The notes below the pieces were generated by a model, which did no database searches, had not been told where the DNA came from, and was given only the letters and a program-made list of their open reading frames with translations. A stretch of DNA of 64,000 nucleotides from Paenibacillus turicensis. GTDB taxonomy: Bacteria; Bacillota; Bacilli; Paenibacillales; Paenibacillaceae. The DNA lies in assembly GCF_017873435.1 (NCBI RefSeq), contig NZ_JAGGKG010000023.1, forward strand, positions 1-64,000, written 5' to 3'. Position 1 is the first letter of the stretch, and every line of letters starts with the position of its first letter. Made by a program: the position numbers and the translations under genes. This document shows, piece after piece, positions 7,930 through 20,301 of the stretch.

Positions 7930-9339
7930 TTACTTTTTATCCTCTGGTGCCTTTTTAGTCTCCTGATCCTTAAAGGCTTGATCTAACGCTGCTTGGCTTT
8001 CGTTTTGCATTACTTTTAATGCTTCCTCTACTGTCTTCTTGTTATCCTGTAACAGCTCAGTCTCACGTTTTAACACTTTATAATAAGGCTCATAAAAGCT
8101 AGATGGGATTAAGTTTTCACCAAAATCTGATGCCATTTCAGGTTTAAGCTTATAAAAGGCCTCTAGTGAAATCCCATTGTAATCCTTACTAATCCCTTCA
8201 CGAGCGAGTAAGCCCATATTTAATGACTTCCCTTTAACCTTCGCAAATGCCTCTCCATTCACAAATTTCACAAAATCCCATGCCGCCTCCATATTAGGTG
8301 ACCCCGCTGATATAGCAAAGATTTCGTTCAAATACGCGCCATTAGTTTTTGTCGGATTGGCTGGATCAACAGGTCCTGCTGCGAGCCCAAGCTCAAACGA
8401 TTTATATTTTTTTGAATTTTTGCTAACTTCACTTAAATCCCGCAAAAACTCATTTGTTTGTACGGTTATAGCTACACGTCCCATATGAAAGGGTTGACGT
8501 TCATAATAGTCTTCGTTTGTTGTAATGTCAGAATAGTCTTCTGTATTAGGGTCATATATTGCCTTAGACGAAGCAGCATCTACAGCAAGTTTAAATATAT
8601 TTGTCCATGACTCTGTATCCATTGTTACTTTTTTAGTTTTACCATTAAGAAGATTAATTCCTGCTGTATCCCCAAAATTAAGCGCTAAGCTTCCTACAGT
8701 ATTCAAATTCCTACTTTGATCCAATGCAAAGCCATATACACGTTCTTCTTTACTACCATCTGTAGGGAAACGACGGGCTAAATCCATAATTTCTTGCCAT
8801 GTCATGCCATCGTGGGGTAAATCAACTCCATATTTCTTAAACAAATCAATATTATAAAAGATCGCATTGCTCCGAAAAGCAGGGCTTAAACCATATAGCT
8901 TACCCTCTCCCTTTTCCTTAAGTGACTCCAAAATCCCTTGGGAATATGTAGTCAAATCATATTTATCACGTTCAACCATTGCTCCCAGGTCTGCTAGCTT
9001 CCCCTCAGTAGCATATTGTGGAAAAAGATTAGAATCCATTAATAAAATATCTGGTTTCTCCTTCTCAACTAGATCAGAATAAGCTTTATCATATTTAATA
9101 TCATTTCCGTTTTCATCCTTCTGATTGTATAGTTGCCCAGTGCTTATCACTTGAATTTCTGTATTTGGATACTGCATCGTAAATAACTCTCCATATTGCT
9201 GAAAAAAGTAGCTTTCATCCCAATACATGACTTTGAGCACCCTTTTTGTATCCTTGTTATTTTGAGCGGATGGAGTTGTACAACCTGCTAAAAGCAGGCA
9301 AAGGCTAATAAATAAAATCATCATATTTCGTAATTTCAT
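7930..9339 (-). CDS. Extracellular solute-binding lipoprotein, paralogue 6
   Basis: This is the most diverged of the six. The start at 9339 (MKLRNMM) is preferred because it gives a normal lipoprotein signal with LLLAGC and Cys20, and an AGGAG site lies about 11 bp upstream; the frame stays open 27 bp further. The product is 469 residues. It retains GMTWQEI, the AAGPVDPANPTKT stretch and the charged tail. No ECF-type promoter like those of paralogues 1, 2 and 4 is evident. It may be the oldest member or regulated separately. Confidence 0.83.
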   Translation of the reverse strand: MKLRNMMILFISLCLLLAGCTTPSAQNNKDTKRVLKVMYWDESYFFQQYGELFTMQYPNTEIQVISTGQLYNQKDENGNDIKYDKAYSDLVEKEKPDILLMDSNLFPQYATEGKLADLGAMVERDKYDLTTYSQGILESLKEKGEGKLYGLSPAFRSNAIFYNIDLFKKYGVDLPHDGMTWQEIMDLARRFPTDGSKEERVYGFALDQSRNLNTVGSLALNFGDTAGINLLNGKTKKVTMDTESWTNIFKLAVDAASSKAIYDPNTEDYSDITTNEDYYERQPFHMGRVAITVQTNEFLRDLSEVSKNSKKYKSFELGLAAGPVDPANPTKTNGAYLNEIFAISAGSPNMEAAWDFVKFVNGEAFAKVKGKSLNMGLLAREGISKDYNGISLEAFYKLKPEMASDFGENLIPSSFYEPYYKVLKRETELLQDNKKTVEEALKVMQNESQAALDQAFKDQETKKAPEDKK

Positions 9340-9446
9340 TTCTATTCCATCTCCTAATTTTTTCAATTTTCATTACACATCGCTATAACGTTTCCTCCTT
9401 CAAAATAGTTATTGATGGTTAAAAATTGAAGTTTTTAATCCAATAC

Positions 9447-9482
9447 AAAAAAGGCACCTGAAACAAAATGTTTCAAGCACCT
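9447..9482 (-). terminator. Terminator of ligA
   Basis: The minus strand reads AGGTGCTTGAAAC, loop, GTTTCAGGTGCCTTTTTT, a long stem with a six-T tail, 80 bp beyond the ligA stop. A second small palindrome (CACGTT/AACGTG, 9491-9506) precedes it. Confidence 0.85.
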
Positions 9483-9563
9483 AATAATCACGTTATAAAA
9501 CGTGTAACAACATCAATTTCTAACTAATTTCTAACCAGTTCTATTTCATAATTCCTTTAAAGC

Positions 9564-11796
<2,233 letters not shown>

Positions 11797-11834
11797 TGTA
11801 TCGCAAGTACAAATTTTTAAAAATCAAGCCATCC

Positions 11835-14177
11835 TTACACTTGTACTTTCGTAATAGGTGCAAAGCCTGCTAGTAGACGTTTCACGCCAACTGGTGCAGG
11901 GAATGCAATTTGCAATTCCATATCATTACCAGAACCTTTAATGGAGACGATGGTGCCAATTCCCCATTTCCCATGGGATACTTTATCGCCTGCCTGATAG
12001 TCACCTGAAGCAGCACCTTGTGGTTTAGAGGCAGAAGCACCTGGCAACCCAGTTGTAACTGTTACACGAGACGATGGGGAAGTGGATGAGGACGTAGATG
12101 TAGAGAAACCTTGGCCTTGTGCAGTATTCTGTGCTCGATAACCAAAGTTACTACCACCATTTCCTTCAAAACCTTTCCCACCGTATGCGCCACCTGCCCG
12201 ATTTGCCCGATGATACCGATCATGAGCAACCTTAGTATCTTCTTTTAGCTCCTCAGGGATTTCTTCTAAAAATCTAGAAGGTGGATTTGCGGTAGTCCGA
12301 CCATACAATGTACGAGATTGGGCACAGGACAGGAATAGCTTTTGTTCTGCGCGTGTAATCCCTACGTAGGCTAGACGTCTTTCCTCTTCCAGCTCTTCGT
12401 TGTCTAAAAAAGCTCTACTGTGCGGGAATACCCCCTCCTCCATCCCAATAATGAACACATTCGGGAACTCCAATCCTTTAGCACTATGCATCGTCATTAA
12501 AACAACTGCATTATCGTCCTCTTCTGGGTTGTCATTCATGGAATCAATATCAGCGATAAGAGCTAAATCGGTTAAAAATGATACTAATGTTTTATCTTCA
12601 TTATTTTGTTCAAATTCCATTGTAACCGATAGGAACTCATCAATATTTTCTAGTCTAGAGCGAGACTCCAACGTGTTTTCCTGTACAAGCTCAACGCGGT
12701 ATTGACTATGCTCAAGAATTTGCTCGGTGAGCTCAGTCACGGACAAAAACTCTGTCATCCCGTGCAGGGCAACAATCATATCATAAAACTCAACAAGCGC
12801 ATTACGTGTTCTTCCAGCAAAACCTAAATCGTCTACTGTAGCTAAAACTTTAAAAATAGAAGTACTTCTCTCCGCAGCAGCGGCAGCAAGCTTACCGACC
12901 GTTGTATCACCAATGCCACGTTTTGGTACGTTAATGATTCTTGTTAAGCTAATGTCATCATCTGGATTCGATAATAGTCTTAAGTAAGCTAAAATATCCT
13001 TAATTTCTTTCCGGTCATAGAACTTAATCCCACCCACGATTTGATAGGGGATATCAGATTTAATTAAAATTTCCTCAATGACCCGCGACTGCGCATTTGT
13101 GCGATATAAAATAGCATGATTGCGATATTGCCCGCCATCCTTCACATTTTGAACAATTTCCGAAGCTACAAAGTAACCTTCCGCATGCTCAGAATCCGCA
13201 CGATACACTTTAATTTTGTTCCCGTCGCCTTGGTCCGTCCATAATTTCTTAGGCTTACGACCAGTATTATTGGCGATTACACTGTTAGCCGCATTTAGAA
13301 TCGTCGAGGTAGAACGATAATTTTGCTCTAACATAATCGTAGTCGCATCGGGATAATCCTTTTCAAAATTCAAAATGTTGCTAATATCTGCACCACGCCA
13401 ACGATAAATTGATTGATCACTATCCCCTACGACACAAATACGGTGATGATCAGCTGCTAACAGCTTACACAACATATATTGCGCTCGGTTCGTATCCTGA
13501 TATTCATCGACATGAATGTATTTAAATTTTTTCTGATAAAAATCAAGTACATCGGGTACATCCTTAAACAATTCGATCGTTTTCATGATGAGGTCATCAA
13601 AATCTAGTGAATTATTGCTACGCAAACGTTGCTGATATTTCACATAGACTTTAGACACAATACCTTCAAAGTAATCTGTACTATTTTGCTCATATTTTTG
13701 CGGTGTAATCAGTTCATTTTTAGCAGCACTAATCATCGCTTGAATCGCTTTGGGTTCAAACTTTTTAGTATCTATATTTTGTTCCTTCATAATTGCTCTT
13801 ATGACAGATAATTGATCCGTAGAATCTAAAATAGAAAAATTAGAGGTAAATCCAATTCGTTCAATATCTCTTCTTAAAATCCGAACACACATGGAGTGAA
13901 ACGTGGACACCCAAATGTCCCGACCTTCTGCCCCTACTAGCTTAGAGACACGCTCCTGCATTTCACGAGCTGCTTTATTTGTAAATGTAATCGCTAAAAT
14001 TGCCCAAGGTGGTGCTTTACGTGTACTAATTAAATAGGCGATACGGTGCGTAAGCACACGAGTCTTTCCACTACCAGCACCCGCCATAATTAACAACGGG
14101 CCTTCGGTATCTTCGACTGCTTTACGCTGCTCAGGATTAAGACGGGCAATGGCATCATGTATATTTACAGTTTGCAT
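11835..14177 (-). CDS. pcrA: ATP-dependent DNA helicase PcrA (UvrD/Rep family)
   Basis: An SF1A helicase of 780 residues that unwinds DNA in repair and plasmid replication and clears RecA or RNA polymerase from DNA. Visible motifs: Walker A GAGSGKT near residue 35, VDEYQDTN (motif II), [14 protein letters not shown] (motif III), and [11 protein letters not shown] with [13 protein letters not shown] near the C-terminal end of the motor. The tail after about residue 650 is Gly/Ser/Thr-rich and then forms a small Tudor-like end ([14 protein letters not shown]) known to contact RNA polymerase. AAGGAG precedes the ATG. It sits between pcrB and ligA as in other Bacilli. Confidence 0.96.
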   Translation of the reverse strand: MQTVNIHDAIARLNPEQRKAVEDTEGPLLIMAGAGSGKTRVLTHRIAYLISTRKAPPWAILAITFTNKAAREMQERVSKLVGAEGRDIWVSTFHSMCVRILRRDIERIGFTSNFSILDSTDQLSVIRAIMKEQNIDTKKFEPKAIQAMISAAKNELITPQKYEQNSTDYFEGIVSKVYVKYQQRLRSNNSLDFDDLIMKTIELFKDVPDVLDFYQKKFKYIHVDEYQDTNRAQYMLCKLLAADHHRICVVGDSDQSIYRWRGADISNILNFEKDYPDATTIMLEQNYRSTSTILNAANSVIANNTGRKPKKLWTDQGDGNKIKVYRADSEHAEGYFVASEIVQNVKDGGQYRNHAILYRTNAQSRVIEEILIKSDIPYQIVGGIKFYDRKEIKDILAYLRLLSNPDDDISLTRIINVPKRGIGDTTVGKLAAAAAERSTSIFKVLATVDDLGFAGRTRNALVEFYDMIVALHGMTEFLSVTELTEQILEHSQYRVELVQENTLESRSRLENIDEFLSVTMEFEQNNEDKTLVSFLTDLALIADIDSMNDNPEEDDNAVVLMTMHSAKGLEFPNVFIIGMEEGVFPHSRAFLDNEELEEERRLAYVGITRAEQKLFLSCAQSRTLYGRTTANPPSRFLEEIPEELKEDTKVAHDRYHRANRAGGAYGGKGFEGNGGSNFGYRAQNTAQGQGFSTSTSSSTSPSSRVTVTTGLPGASASKPQGAASGDYQAGDKVSHGKWGIGTIVSIKGSGNDMELQIAFPAPVGVKRLLAGFAPITKVQV

Positions 14178-14245
14178 ATAAAAGCTGCTCCTTTTTCAGA
14201 AAAATTACTTCACTACTTTGTCTATCAATTTATTGCTATTGCTAT

Positions 14246-14941
14246 TTATTTGCTATTTTTTACTGCTTCAACCGTAGAGATCGCTGCATCTAAATTATTA
14301 TAAATAATGTTACCTACCACTACAGTGTCGCAAAGTGCAGCGACTTGCTGAGCCTGAAGCGCATTGGTGATCCCCCCACCGTAAAACAATTGAGTTTCAT
14401 CGAGGGTTCTTTTTACATCTGCAACGATGTCCAAATCTCCAAAACGGCCACTGTATTCTAGATACACAATAGGCATATGGAGTAAACGCTCTGCTACTTG
14501 GGCATATGCGCACACCTCAGAGGAATGAAGTAACGTCTTAGCTTCACTTACCTTAGCAGCAGTGCAATCCTGGTTCAAAACAATATAACCCTCCGAAATA
14601 ATTTTGTCCCAAGGAATCATAAAGCCAAATTGCTCAACCCCGTTCACATGTTGACCAATGAGCCAAGTTGTTGATGCTGTGTTCAATACCATAGGAACCA
14701 TGTAAAGGTCGAATCCAGGAACAACCGATTCCAGATTAGACACCTCAAGCGCACATGGCAAATCATATTTGCGAAGGCGATTTAATAAATCCTCGGTATT
14801 TTCATACGTAACTCCACTTGAACCCCCGACCATAATCGCATCTGTACCTGACAGGCATACGGTGTCAAGCGCCAACGTATCAATATATTTATCAGGATCA
14901 AGTTTAAAAACATGACGCCAATTCGCAACGATTTGCTTCAC
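14246..14941 (-). CDS. pcrB: Heptaprenylglyceryl phosphate synthase (PcrB)
   Basis: A 231-residue TIM-barrel enzyme that joins a polyprenyl diphosphate to glycerol-1-phosphate, making an ether lipid precursor. Family features seen: KLDPDKYID near the N-terminus, GGSSGVTYENT, YLEYSGRFGD and the phosphate-binding FYGGGI. The start is GTG with a GAGGTG site just upstream. It begins the pcrB-pcrA-ligA set, a usual order in Bacilli. A sigma-A promoter and a terminator-like hairpin lie between it and gtaB. Confidence 0.92.
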   Translation of the reverse strand: MKQIVANWRHVFKLDPDKYIDTLALDTVCLSGTDAIMVGGSSGVTYENTEDLLNRLRKYDLPCALEVSNLESVVPGFDLYMVPMVLNTASTTWLIGQHVNGVEQFGFMIPWDKIISEGYIVLNQDCTAAKVSEAKTLLHSSEVCAYAQVAERLLHMPIVYLEYSGRFGDLDIVADVKRTLDETQLFYGGGITNALQAQQVAALCDTVVVGNIIYNNLDAAISTVEAVKNSK

Positions 14942-14960
14942 TACTGCACCTCTTCAACTT

Positions 14961-14988
14961 AAAAACGGGACCAATCACCCGCCCCGTT
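14961..14988 (-). terminator. Terminator-like hairpin upstream of pcrB
   Basis: The minus strand reads AACGGG, 13-nt loop, CCCGTTTTT. It could end the gtaB transcript, but it lies downstream of the pcrB promoter candidate and so may also act inside the pcrB leader. Confidence 0.5.
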
Positions 14989-15022
14989 CCGCCGTAAATA
15001 ATATCATTTTTCATCTTATTCT

Positions 15023-15051
15023 AGTCTAATTTACCCTCGTCACACTGTCAA
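15023..15051 (-). promoter_or_regulatory. Candidate sigma-A promoter of the pcrB operon
   Basis: TTGACA (15046-15051), 17 bp, TAGACT (15023-15028) on the minus strand, between the end of gtaB and pcrB. Confidence 0.5.
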
Positions 15052-15097
15052 TGTTCGCATAGAAGGGGAACACTCATATTATGAGATAAGAAGCACC

Positions 15098-15994
15098 CTA
15101 GTTGCACGGTTTATCTCCGATTTCGTCAAGCAGTTGCTTCATATAAGAATACAAACCAGTCTGTAGTGCTGGATTTTGTAAACCAAAATGGATGGTCGTC
15201 TTAATAAATCCAAGCTTATCTCCGACATCAAAACGATTACCTTCAAATTGATAAGCCATCACTCGTTGCTCCTTGCTCAATTTAAAAATTGCATCGGTCA
15301 GCTGAATTTCTCCATTTATGCCTGCCTGCTGTCCCTCTAAAATATTAAAGATTTGTGGTGTTAAAATATATCTACCCATAATTGCTAAGTTAGAAGGAGA
15401 CTGACACATTTCAGGTTTCTCAACCATTTGCTGAACTAAATGGAGTCGCTCAGATAAATTTTCTCCCGCCACAATACCATACCGATCAACTTCTTCCCAA
15501 GGCACCTCTTGTACACCAACAATGGACGCAGGTTGCTCTTGCTTTGTAAAAACATCAATCATTTGCTTTAGGCAAGGAACATCGGATTGTATAATGTCAT
15601 CTCCTAGTAACACTGCAAAGGGCTCGTCCCCGATAAATTTGCGAGCACACCATATTGCATGTCCTAAGCCTTGCGGTTGCTTTTGTCTAATATAATGAAT
15701 ATCTGCTAATGTAGTTGATTTATTAACTTCCTCTAACAAATCCCATTTTTCATTTTCTGTTAAATTTTGCTCAAGCTGATAGGAATGGTCAAAATGATCC
15801 TCTATGGAACGTTTCCCTTTTCCCGTCACAATAATAATATCTTCAATTCCCGAAGCTACAGCTTCTTCCACAATATATTGAATCGTTGGTTTATCAACGA
15901 TGGGTAACATTTCTTTTGGCATTGCTTTGGTTGCTGGCAAAAATCGTGTACCTAACCCGGCAGCAGGAATAATTGCTTTACGAATGTTCATCAA
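15098..15994 (-). CDS. gtaB: UTP-glucose-1-phosphate uridylyltransferase
   Basis: Makes UDP-glucose for wall polymers and glycolipids in the cytoplasm. The 298-residue protein has the expected length and the nucleotidyltransferase signature [19 protein letters not shown] near residue 14, followed by [12 protein letters not shown] and later VEKP. Start ATG with GGAGGG upstream. It appears to be a single-gene unit with an extended -10 promoter (16071-16079) and a hairpin downstream. Homologue names are GtaB in Bacillus and GalU elsewhere. Confidence 0.95.
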   Translation of the reverse strand: MMNIRKAIIPAAGLGTRFLPATKAMPKEMLPIVDKPTIQYIVEEAVASGIEDIIIVTGKGKRSIEDHFDHSYQLEQNLTENEKWDLLEEVNKSTTLADIHYIRQKQPQGLGHAIWCARKFIGDEPFAVLLGDDIIQSDVPCLKQMIDVFTKQEQPASIVGVQEVPWEEVDRYGIVAGENLSERLHLVQQMVEKPEMCQSPSNLAIMGRYILTPQIFNILEGQQAGINGEIQLTDAIFKLSKEQRVMAYQFEGNRFDVGDKLGFIKTTIHFGLQNPALQTGLYSYMKQLLDEIGDKPCN

Positions 15995-16070
15995 AGAGTA
16001 CCCTCCAAAGTTGTTTGAAAAATATAAGAAAGGATTTACATGGTTTCTTTAGTATGTACGTATCTTAGCC

Positions 16071-16079
16071 ATTATAGCA
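16071..16079 (-). promoter_or_regulatory. Extended -10 promoter candidate for gtaB
   Basis: TGCTATAAT on the minus strand, about 77 bp before the gtaB start, has the TGn extension and no clear -35. The 329-bp gap 15995-16323 otherwise holds only a terminator (16190-16239). Confidence 0.45.
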
Positions 16080-16189
16080 TAAGCATTTTAAACTTTACCC
16101 TATATTACAACTTTCATTAATTTCCTTATTTCAACATCTCTTTCAGATGTAATTGTGAAGGTTTCATTTAAAACTAACAAATCAACATA

Positions 16190-16239
16190 AGAAAAGGCCA
16201 CCTTCATCTCTGCAACCAACACAGCGATAAAGATAGCCT
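16190..16239 (-). terminator. Terminator after the small ORF at 16324-16518
   Basis: AGGCTATCTTTATC pairs with GATGAAGGTGGCCT through 14 continuous pairs, three of them G-U, and is followed by TTTTCTT on the minus strand. Confidence 0.65.
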
Positions 16240-16323
16240 ATATAAAATAAAATTTTATATTGTAATTGAAAATGAAAACATGATCTTAGAATTATTTTTT
16301 TGAGTAGTTTATGTTAGTGTAAA

Positions 16324-16518
16324 TTAAAAGATCCAGAGCTTACGTAAAAATGATTTTTCAGACTCGATGGATTCCGCCTTTCTTGCTCCAGGTTCTGGTG
16401 TGTGTAGAAAACGCTCTGTGCCATATTCCAGCTTGTAGTACTCTTCGTATCCCTCGATCTCTAAATTTTGATGAACACGTGACACCAATGATTCCATTTC
16501 GAGGAAACCTTCCAACAT
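16324..16518 (-). CDS. Small protein of unknown function
   Basis: From the ATG at 16518 (MLEGFLEME), preceded by GGGGAG at 8 bp, the frame encodes 64 residues; it stays open 19 codons further without a better site. The protein is acidic, Tyr/Glu-rich in the middle (EIEGYEEYYKLEYG) and has a basic and aromatic end (RKLWIF). No signal peptide or membrane segment is seen. I do not recognise a family. A good ribosome site and its own terminator support it as a real gene. Confidence 0.55.
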   Translation of the reverse strand: MLEGFLEMESLVSRVHQNLEIEGYEEYYKLEYGTERFLHTPEPGARKAESIESEKSFLRKLWIF

Positions 16519-16627
16519 GATAGACACTCCCCTAAAACCATTTTTGGTTACGCTTTCATTATAGCATATAAACAAAATTTTTTAAAGCGATAAATAATAG
16601 TTATGTGTGTGATAAAAGGAAAATTAT

Positions 16628-16807
16628 TGGTTGCAAACTTTCCATGCTAGAGGCTACGGTCCAGAGGGTGATTTCAACCGCTGTTAAGGTCCCATTTCTT
16701 TTGAATATGTATGAAAACAGTTAGAAATGTGACCTTAAAGGCGGCCGCTACCGCTTTTCCATCATCCCTCTGCCCCTTCGCTCAGGGTAGAATTTGCAAC
16801 CACTAAT
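16628..16807 (+). repeat. Dispersed palindromic element, copy 2
   Basis: The core 16653-16783 starts GGCTACGGTCCAGAGGG and ends CCCTCTGCCCCTTCGCT, with GTTAAGGTC/GACCTTAA as the inner stem. Outer flanks TTGGTTGCAAA and TTTGCAACCACTA also pair. It lies between the helicase terminator and the small ORF. Confidence 0.85.
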
Positions 16808-16857
16808 TTTAAAATTTTTATCGCAAACATAAAGTTGCTCCAATAAATCAAATAATT

Positions 16858-16892
16858 AAAAACAAAGCCTACTTAGATCATAAGTAGGCTTC
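16858..16892 (-). terminator. Terminator overlapping the SNF2 helicase stop codon
   Basis: The minus strand reads GAAGCCTACTTA, TGATC, TAAGTAGGCTTTGTTTTT. The TAA stop codon of the helicase gene is part of the right arm of the stem. Confidence 0.75.
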
Positions 16893-19800
16893 GGACATCC
16901 TCTTCAGTTAAGGTTGTCATTGTACTGTAAGAATCCATTGAGTCCATAAAATCCATAGACTCAGCAGAGACAACCTCGTTCATCAATGTACGCTTTCGCT
17001 CCTGTAAGGCTAATATTTTCTCTTCAACCGTTCCTTTTGTAACTAGGCGAATCACTTGCACAACCTGTTTTTGTCCCATGCGATGTGCACGACCAGCTGC
17101 TTGCTCCTCCACGGCAGGGTTCCACCATAAATCGTATAGGATTACCGTATCTGCTCCTGTAAGATTTAGGCCTGTGCCTCCAGCCTTCAGAGAGATTAGA
17201 AATATTGAACGTTCTCCTTCATTAAAACGGTGACATAAGGAAATACGCTCCTTGGATGGTGTGGACCCATCTAAATAAAAATGTTCTATTTCTTGTTGCT
17301 CTAGCGCATTGCCTATAATCTGCAGCATCGATGTGAACTGTGAAAATATAAGTATTCGTTTTCCGCTAGCACAAGCCTCTTCTACAAGTTCAAGTAGCTG
17401 TTCTAGCTTAGATGAGCCACCCTCATAATTATCCATAAACAGTGAGGGGTGACAGCAGATTTGCCGTAATCTCGTAATGCCAGCTAAAATTTTTATACGG
17501 TGCGCTTGAAATCCACCTTGGTTTAAATCGCTTGTTGTATCTTCTTGAAGTTTAGAAAGAAAAGCTTGGTACAGTCGCTTTTGTTCTGGATATAATTCGG
17601 TATGCATTGTAGAATCAATGCGATCCGGCAACTCCTGCAATACATCCCTTTTTAAACGGCGTAATATAAATGGAGCCACTCTTTTGCTAATCTTTTCAGA
17701 ACTCAGCTCTAAAAACCGTCTCCGACTTCCTAGCAATGCTGGAAAAATAATATGAAAAATTGACCACATATCCTCAAGCTTATTTTCAATCGGCGTCCCT
17801 GTTAAAGCGAACGAACAATTTGCTGAAAGCTTACGAAGCGCTTGCGCCGTTTGTGAGCTTGCATTTTTTATCGCCTGTGCCTCATCTAAAATAAGACAAT
17901 CCAGTTGAATCCCTTCATATAACTCAATATCAAGACGTAAAGTATGATAGGTTGTAATCCACACCGAAGCAGAAGCGGTCCCATCAAGTTTAATGATTGC
18001 TTCACGTTGCGCTTTATCCCCTGCAATAACCTCAACAGAAATATGTGGTGCAAATTTCCCAAATTCCTCTGCCCAATTATAAATTAGTGATGCGGGTGCA
18101 ACGATCAGCGTCTTCTGAGCTGTGTTATTGGGATCGAGGTCGAAGGAACCTCCAGGGCCTCTCATAATGCCATCACTATTTTCTATACGTGACACAATAA
18201 ATGCAATACTTTGCAACGTCTTACCTAGTCCCATATCATCCGCCAAAATACCACCTAGCCCATATTTGCCCAGCACACTCATAAATCGAAATCCTCGCAC
18301 TTGATAGTCCCGCAATGGGTAGGTTATTGATGCTGGTGGTTGTAGGTCAAGGGTATCTGGATAGTGAAGCTGATGTAGCATATTTTGTAGGGCATCTCCA
18401 AAGGTGATAAAATTGCTTCCGTCCTCATCTGGCTTAAATTCCTGCTGAAAAATAGAAGACATTGCAACGTTTATGGAGCCACCTTGTGCTTGTTTTACAC
18501 TTTCTTTACTTACACCAAGCTGATTGTACGTTTCTTGAAAGCTTTGGAACTCTGGTGACTCCAGTGATAAAAAAGCACCTTCAGGTAAGCGATAATATTT
18601 TTTCTTTTCAAGCATCGACAACACAATTTGATGTCGCTCTTCCTCCGTTAACGCTTCACATTCAAAGCTAACCTCCAGCCAATCGTGATGATTGCTGTGG
18701 TCTATTTTAAGCTTAGGTGGATGGATGGGCTTATAATACATTCGTTTTACGGCGGGTGTAGTATACACCTCTACGAAATCATGGCCGTCTCTAAGCTGTG
18801 GGACAAATTGAAACAAAATCTCATATATATGCTCATCTCGCATTGCAATCAATTCACCAGCTTCAGCTATAAAAGAGGAGGCGTGAAAGAGATCTTTAAT
18901 TGTTGTCTCTGCTTCCATGTCACGTATAATAATGACGCCATCGTTCGACTCCCGCTGCTCCGATGACAGCCAAGGATCTATGCAGTAATCACCATAATGA
19001 AATTCAAGCTTCCCATGTAATCCATTTACATCCTGATCCAAAAAAAGCTTAGCAATCAGTTTGTGCGATGTGATCTGCTGGTGCACCCCAGACTGAATAT
19101 CACATTCACATAACTGCTCAAGCTGAGGAATGACGTAATACATAAATGCTTCAATTTGTTCATTTGGGATCACTAGCTCTTCATTTTGCTTGTCAATCAA
19201 TAGCTGGTATAATTCATAAACTAATTTCATTTGCTCAGGAGACAAAACTGTAATTCCCTCATCAGAGATAACACATTGGTATAGAGTTAATAGCTGACAG
19301 CGATCAAAGTGCTGACAACACAGTGTATATTTATTCTCGATCTCATCGTATGAAAGCACAAAAGAAACAGGGAGCTTGGTATCCCCCACTGTAAAAGGAA
19401 TGATGTTTCCTTCTAGCGTTTCTATTACAGCATGCACCTTTGACTCGTTTAGTTGGCGAGCTAAATCGTTCCAGACTAGTGGAGAAATAACAAGCTGACG
19501 TTGGTTTCTTTTTTTTGAATAAGAACGAGACCATCCTGAGGAACGATCCTGAACGTCATCATAAATGACTTCACTTTGATAACATCTCAGGCACAGAGTA
19601 AGTAATTTCAAATCTTCTGGCTGAAAAAGATGAAGCTCTGGCTGATAGCTGAAATTCTTTGTAAATGGGTAGCTTTGTCCCGCCTCCAAGCAGGTTAGAA
19701 ACTCACCGATATTTTGCACCACATACAGGCGATCTACACCAAGCTTAAGCTCTATGACAAGCTTTGATGTGTGACCAAAAGACTGGACTACTTTACAAAT

Positions 19801-20280
19801 AAACATTACCTGTAGCGGTATACGTGCTTGAACATGATTAACATGGGGATGAAATGCTATTTGTTGCTCTTTGGGTTGCTCTTTGGGTTGCTCTTTCTTT
19901 GATTGAAATAAAGAGATCAGACTGCTTGCGACAATCTGATCCCCTTGATATGAAGTCTGTACATTCCAATTGCTACGTAACGTCGTTTTGCCTTGATATA
20001 GCTTATGAATCGTAATTAACACTGCCGCAACATGCTTGCAATAGCCATAATAGGACGCTGCCGCAGGACAGCTACACATCGCTTGGACGCCACCACTTTG
20101 CAAAATAGAGGCCTGCACGGTATATACCTTGCTTCCTGTCCCCGCAACCGTCCCTTCAAATTGCCCTTGTCCATGGTGCGTTAAGGCAGTGACACGTCCC
20201 TCTTGCACATACTTTTCCCCACGTTGATATGAAGTTTTCCCACACCATGCCTTCATTTCATTAACAGTAAAAGGGACCAT
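16873..20280 (-). CDS. SWIM zinc-finger SNF2-family DNA helicase/translocase
   Basis: A 1135-residue SF2 ATPase of the bacterial SNF2 class. A SWIM finger is seen near residues 70-90 (CSCP...YCKHVA). The long middle region is the SNF2-associated bacterial domain and contains a small KEQP repeat near residue 130. The motor lies in the last 500 residues: DDMGLGKT (Walker A), DEAQAIKN (motif II), LTGTPIEN (motif III) and the C-terminal lobe with SLKAGGTGLNLT and EEQAAGRAHRMGQ. The cellular role is not established for this subfamily. It starts 22 bp after the U32 gene, so the two probably share an operon. Confidence 0.9.
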   Translation of the reverse strand: MVPFTVNEMKAWCGKTSYQRGEKYVQEGRVTALTHHGQGQFEGTVAGTGSKVYTVQASILQSGGVQAMCSCPAAASYYGYCKHVAAVLITIHKLYQGKTTLRSNWNVQTSYQGDQIVASSLISLFQSKKEQPKEQPKEQQIAFHPHVNHVQARIPLQVMFICKVVQSFGHTSKLVIELKLGVDRLYVVQNIGEFLTCLEAGQSYPFTKNFSYQPELHLFQPEDLKLLTLCLRCYQSEVIYDDVQDRSSGWSRSYSKKRNQRQLVISPLVWNDLARQLNESKVHAVIETLEGNIIPFTVGDTKLPVSFVLSYDEIENKYTLCCQHFDRCQLLTLYQCVISDEGITVLSPEQMKLVYELYQLLIDKQNEELVIPNEQIEAFMYYVIPQLEQLCECDIQSGVHQQITSHKLIAKLFLDQDVNGLHGKLEFHYGDYCIDPWLSSEQRESNDGVIIIRDMEAETTIKDLFHASSFIAEAGELIAMRDEHIYEILFQFVPQLRDGHDFVEVYTTPAVKRMYYKPIHPPKLKIDHSNHHDWLEVSFECEALTEEERHQIVLSMLEKKKYYRLPEGAFLSLESPEFQSFQETYNQLGVSKESVKQAQGGSINVAMSSIFQQEFKPDEDGSNFITFGDALQNMLHQLHYPDTLDLQPPASITYPLRDYQVRGFRFMSVLGKYGLGGILADDMGLGKTLQSIAFIVSRIENSDGIMRGPGGSFDLDPNNTAQKTLIVAPASLIYNWAEEFGKFAPHISVEVIAGDKAQREAIIKLDGTASASVWITTYHTLRLDIELYEGIQLDCLILDEAQAIKNASSQTAQALRKLSANCSFALTGTPIENKLEDMWSIFHIIFPALLGSRRRFLELSSEKISKRVAPFILRRLKRDVLQELPDRIDSTMHTELYPEQKRLYQAFLSKLQEDTTSDLNQGGFQAHRIKILAGITRLRQICCHPSLFMDNYEGGSSKLEQLLELVEEACASGKRILIFSQFTSMLQIIGNALEQQEIEHFYLDGSTPSKERISLCHRFNEGERSIFLISLKAGGTGLNLTGADTVILYDLWWNPAVEEQAAGRAHRMGQKQVVQVIRLVTKGTVEEKILALQERKRTLMNEVVSAESMDFMDSMDSYSTMTTLTEEDVRSLLMI

Positions 20281-20301
20281 AATTTAAACGTATGCACTCC
20301 T

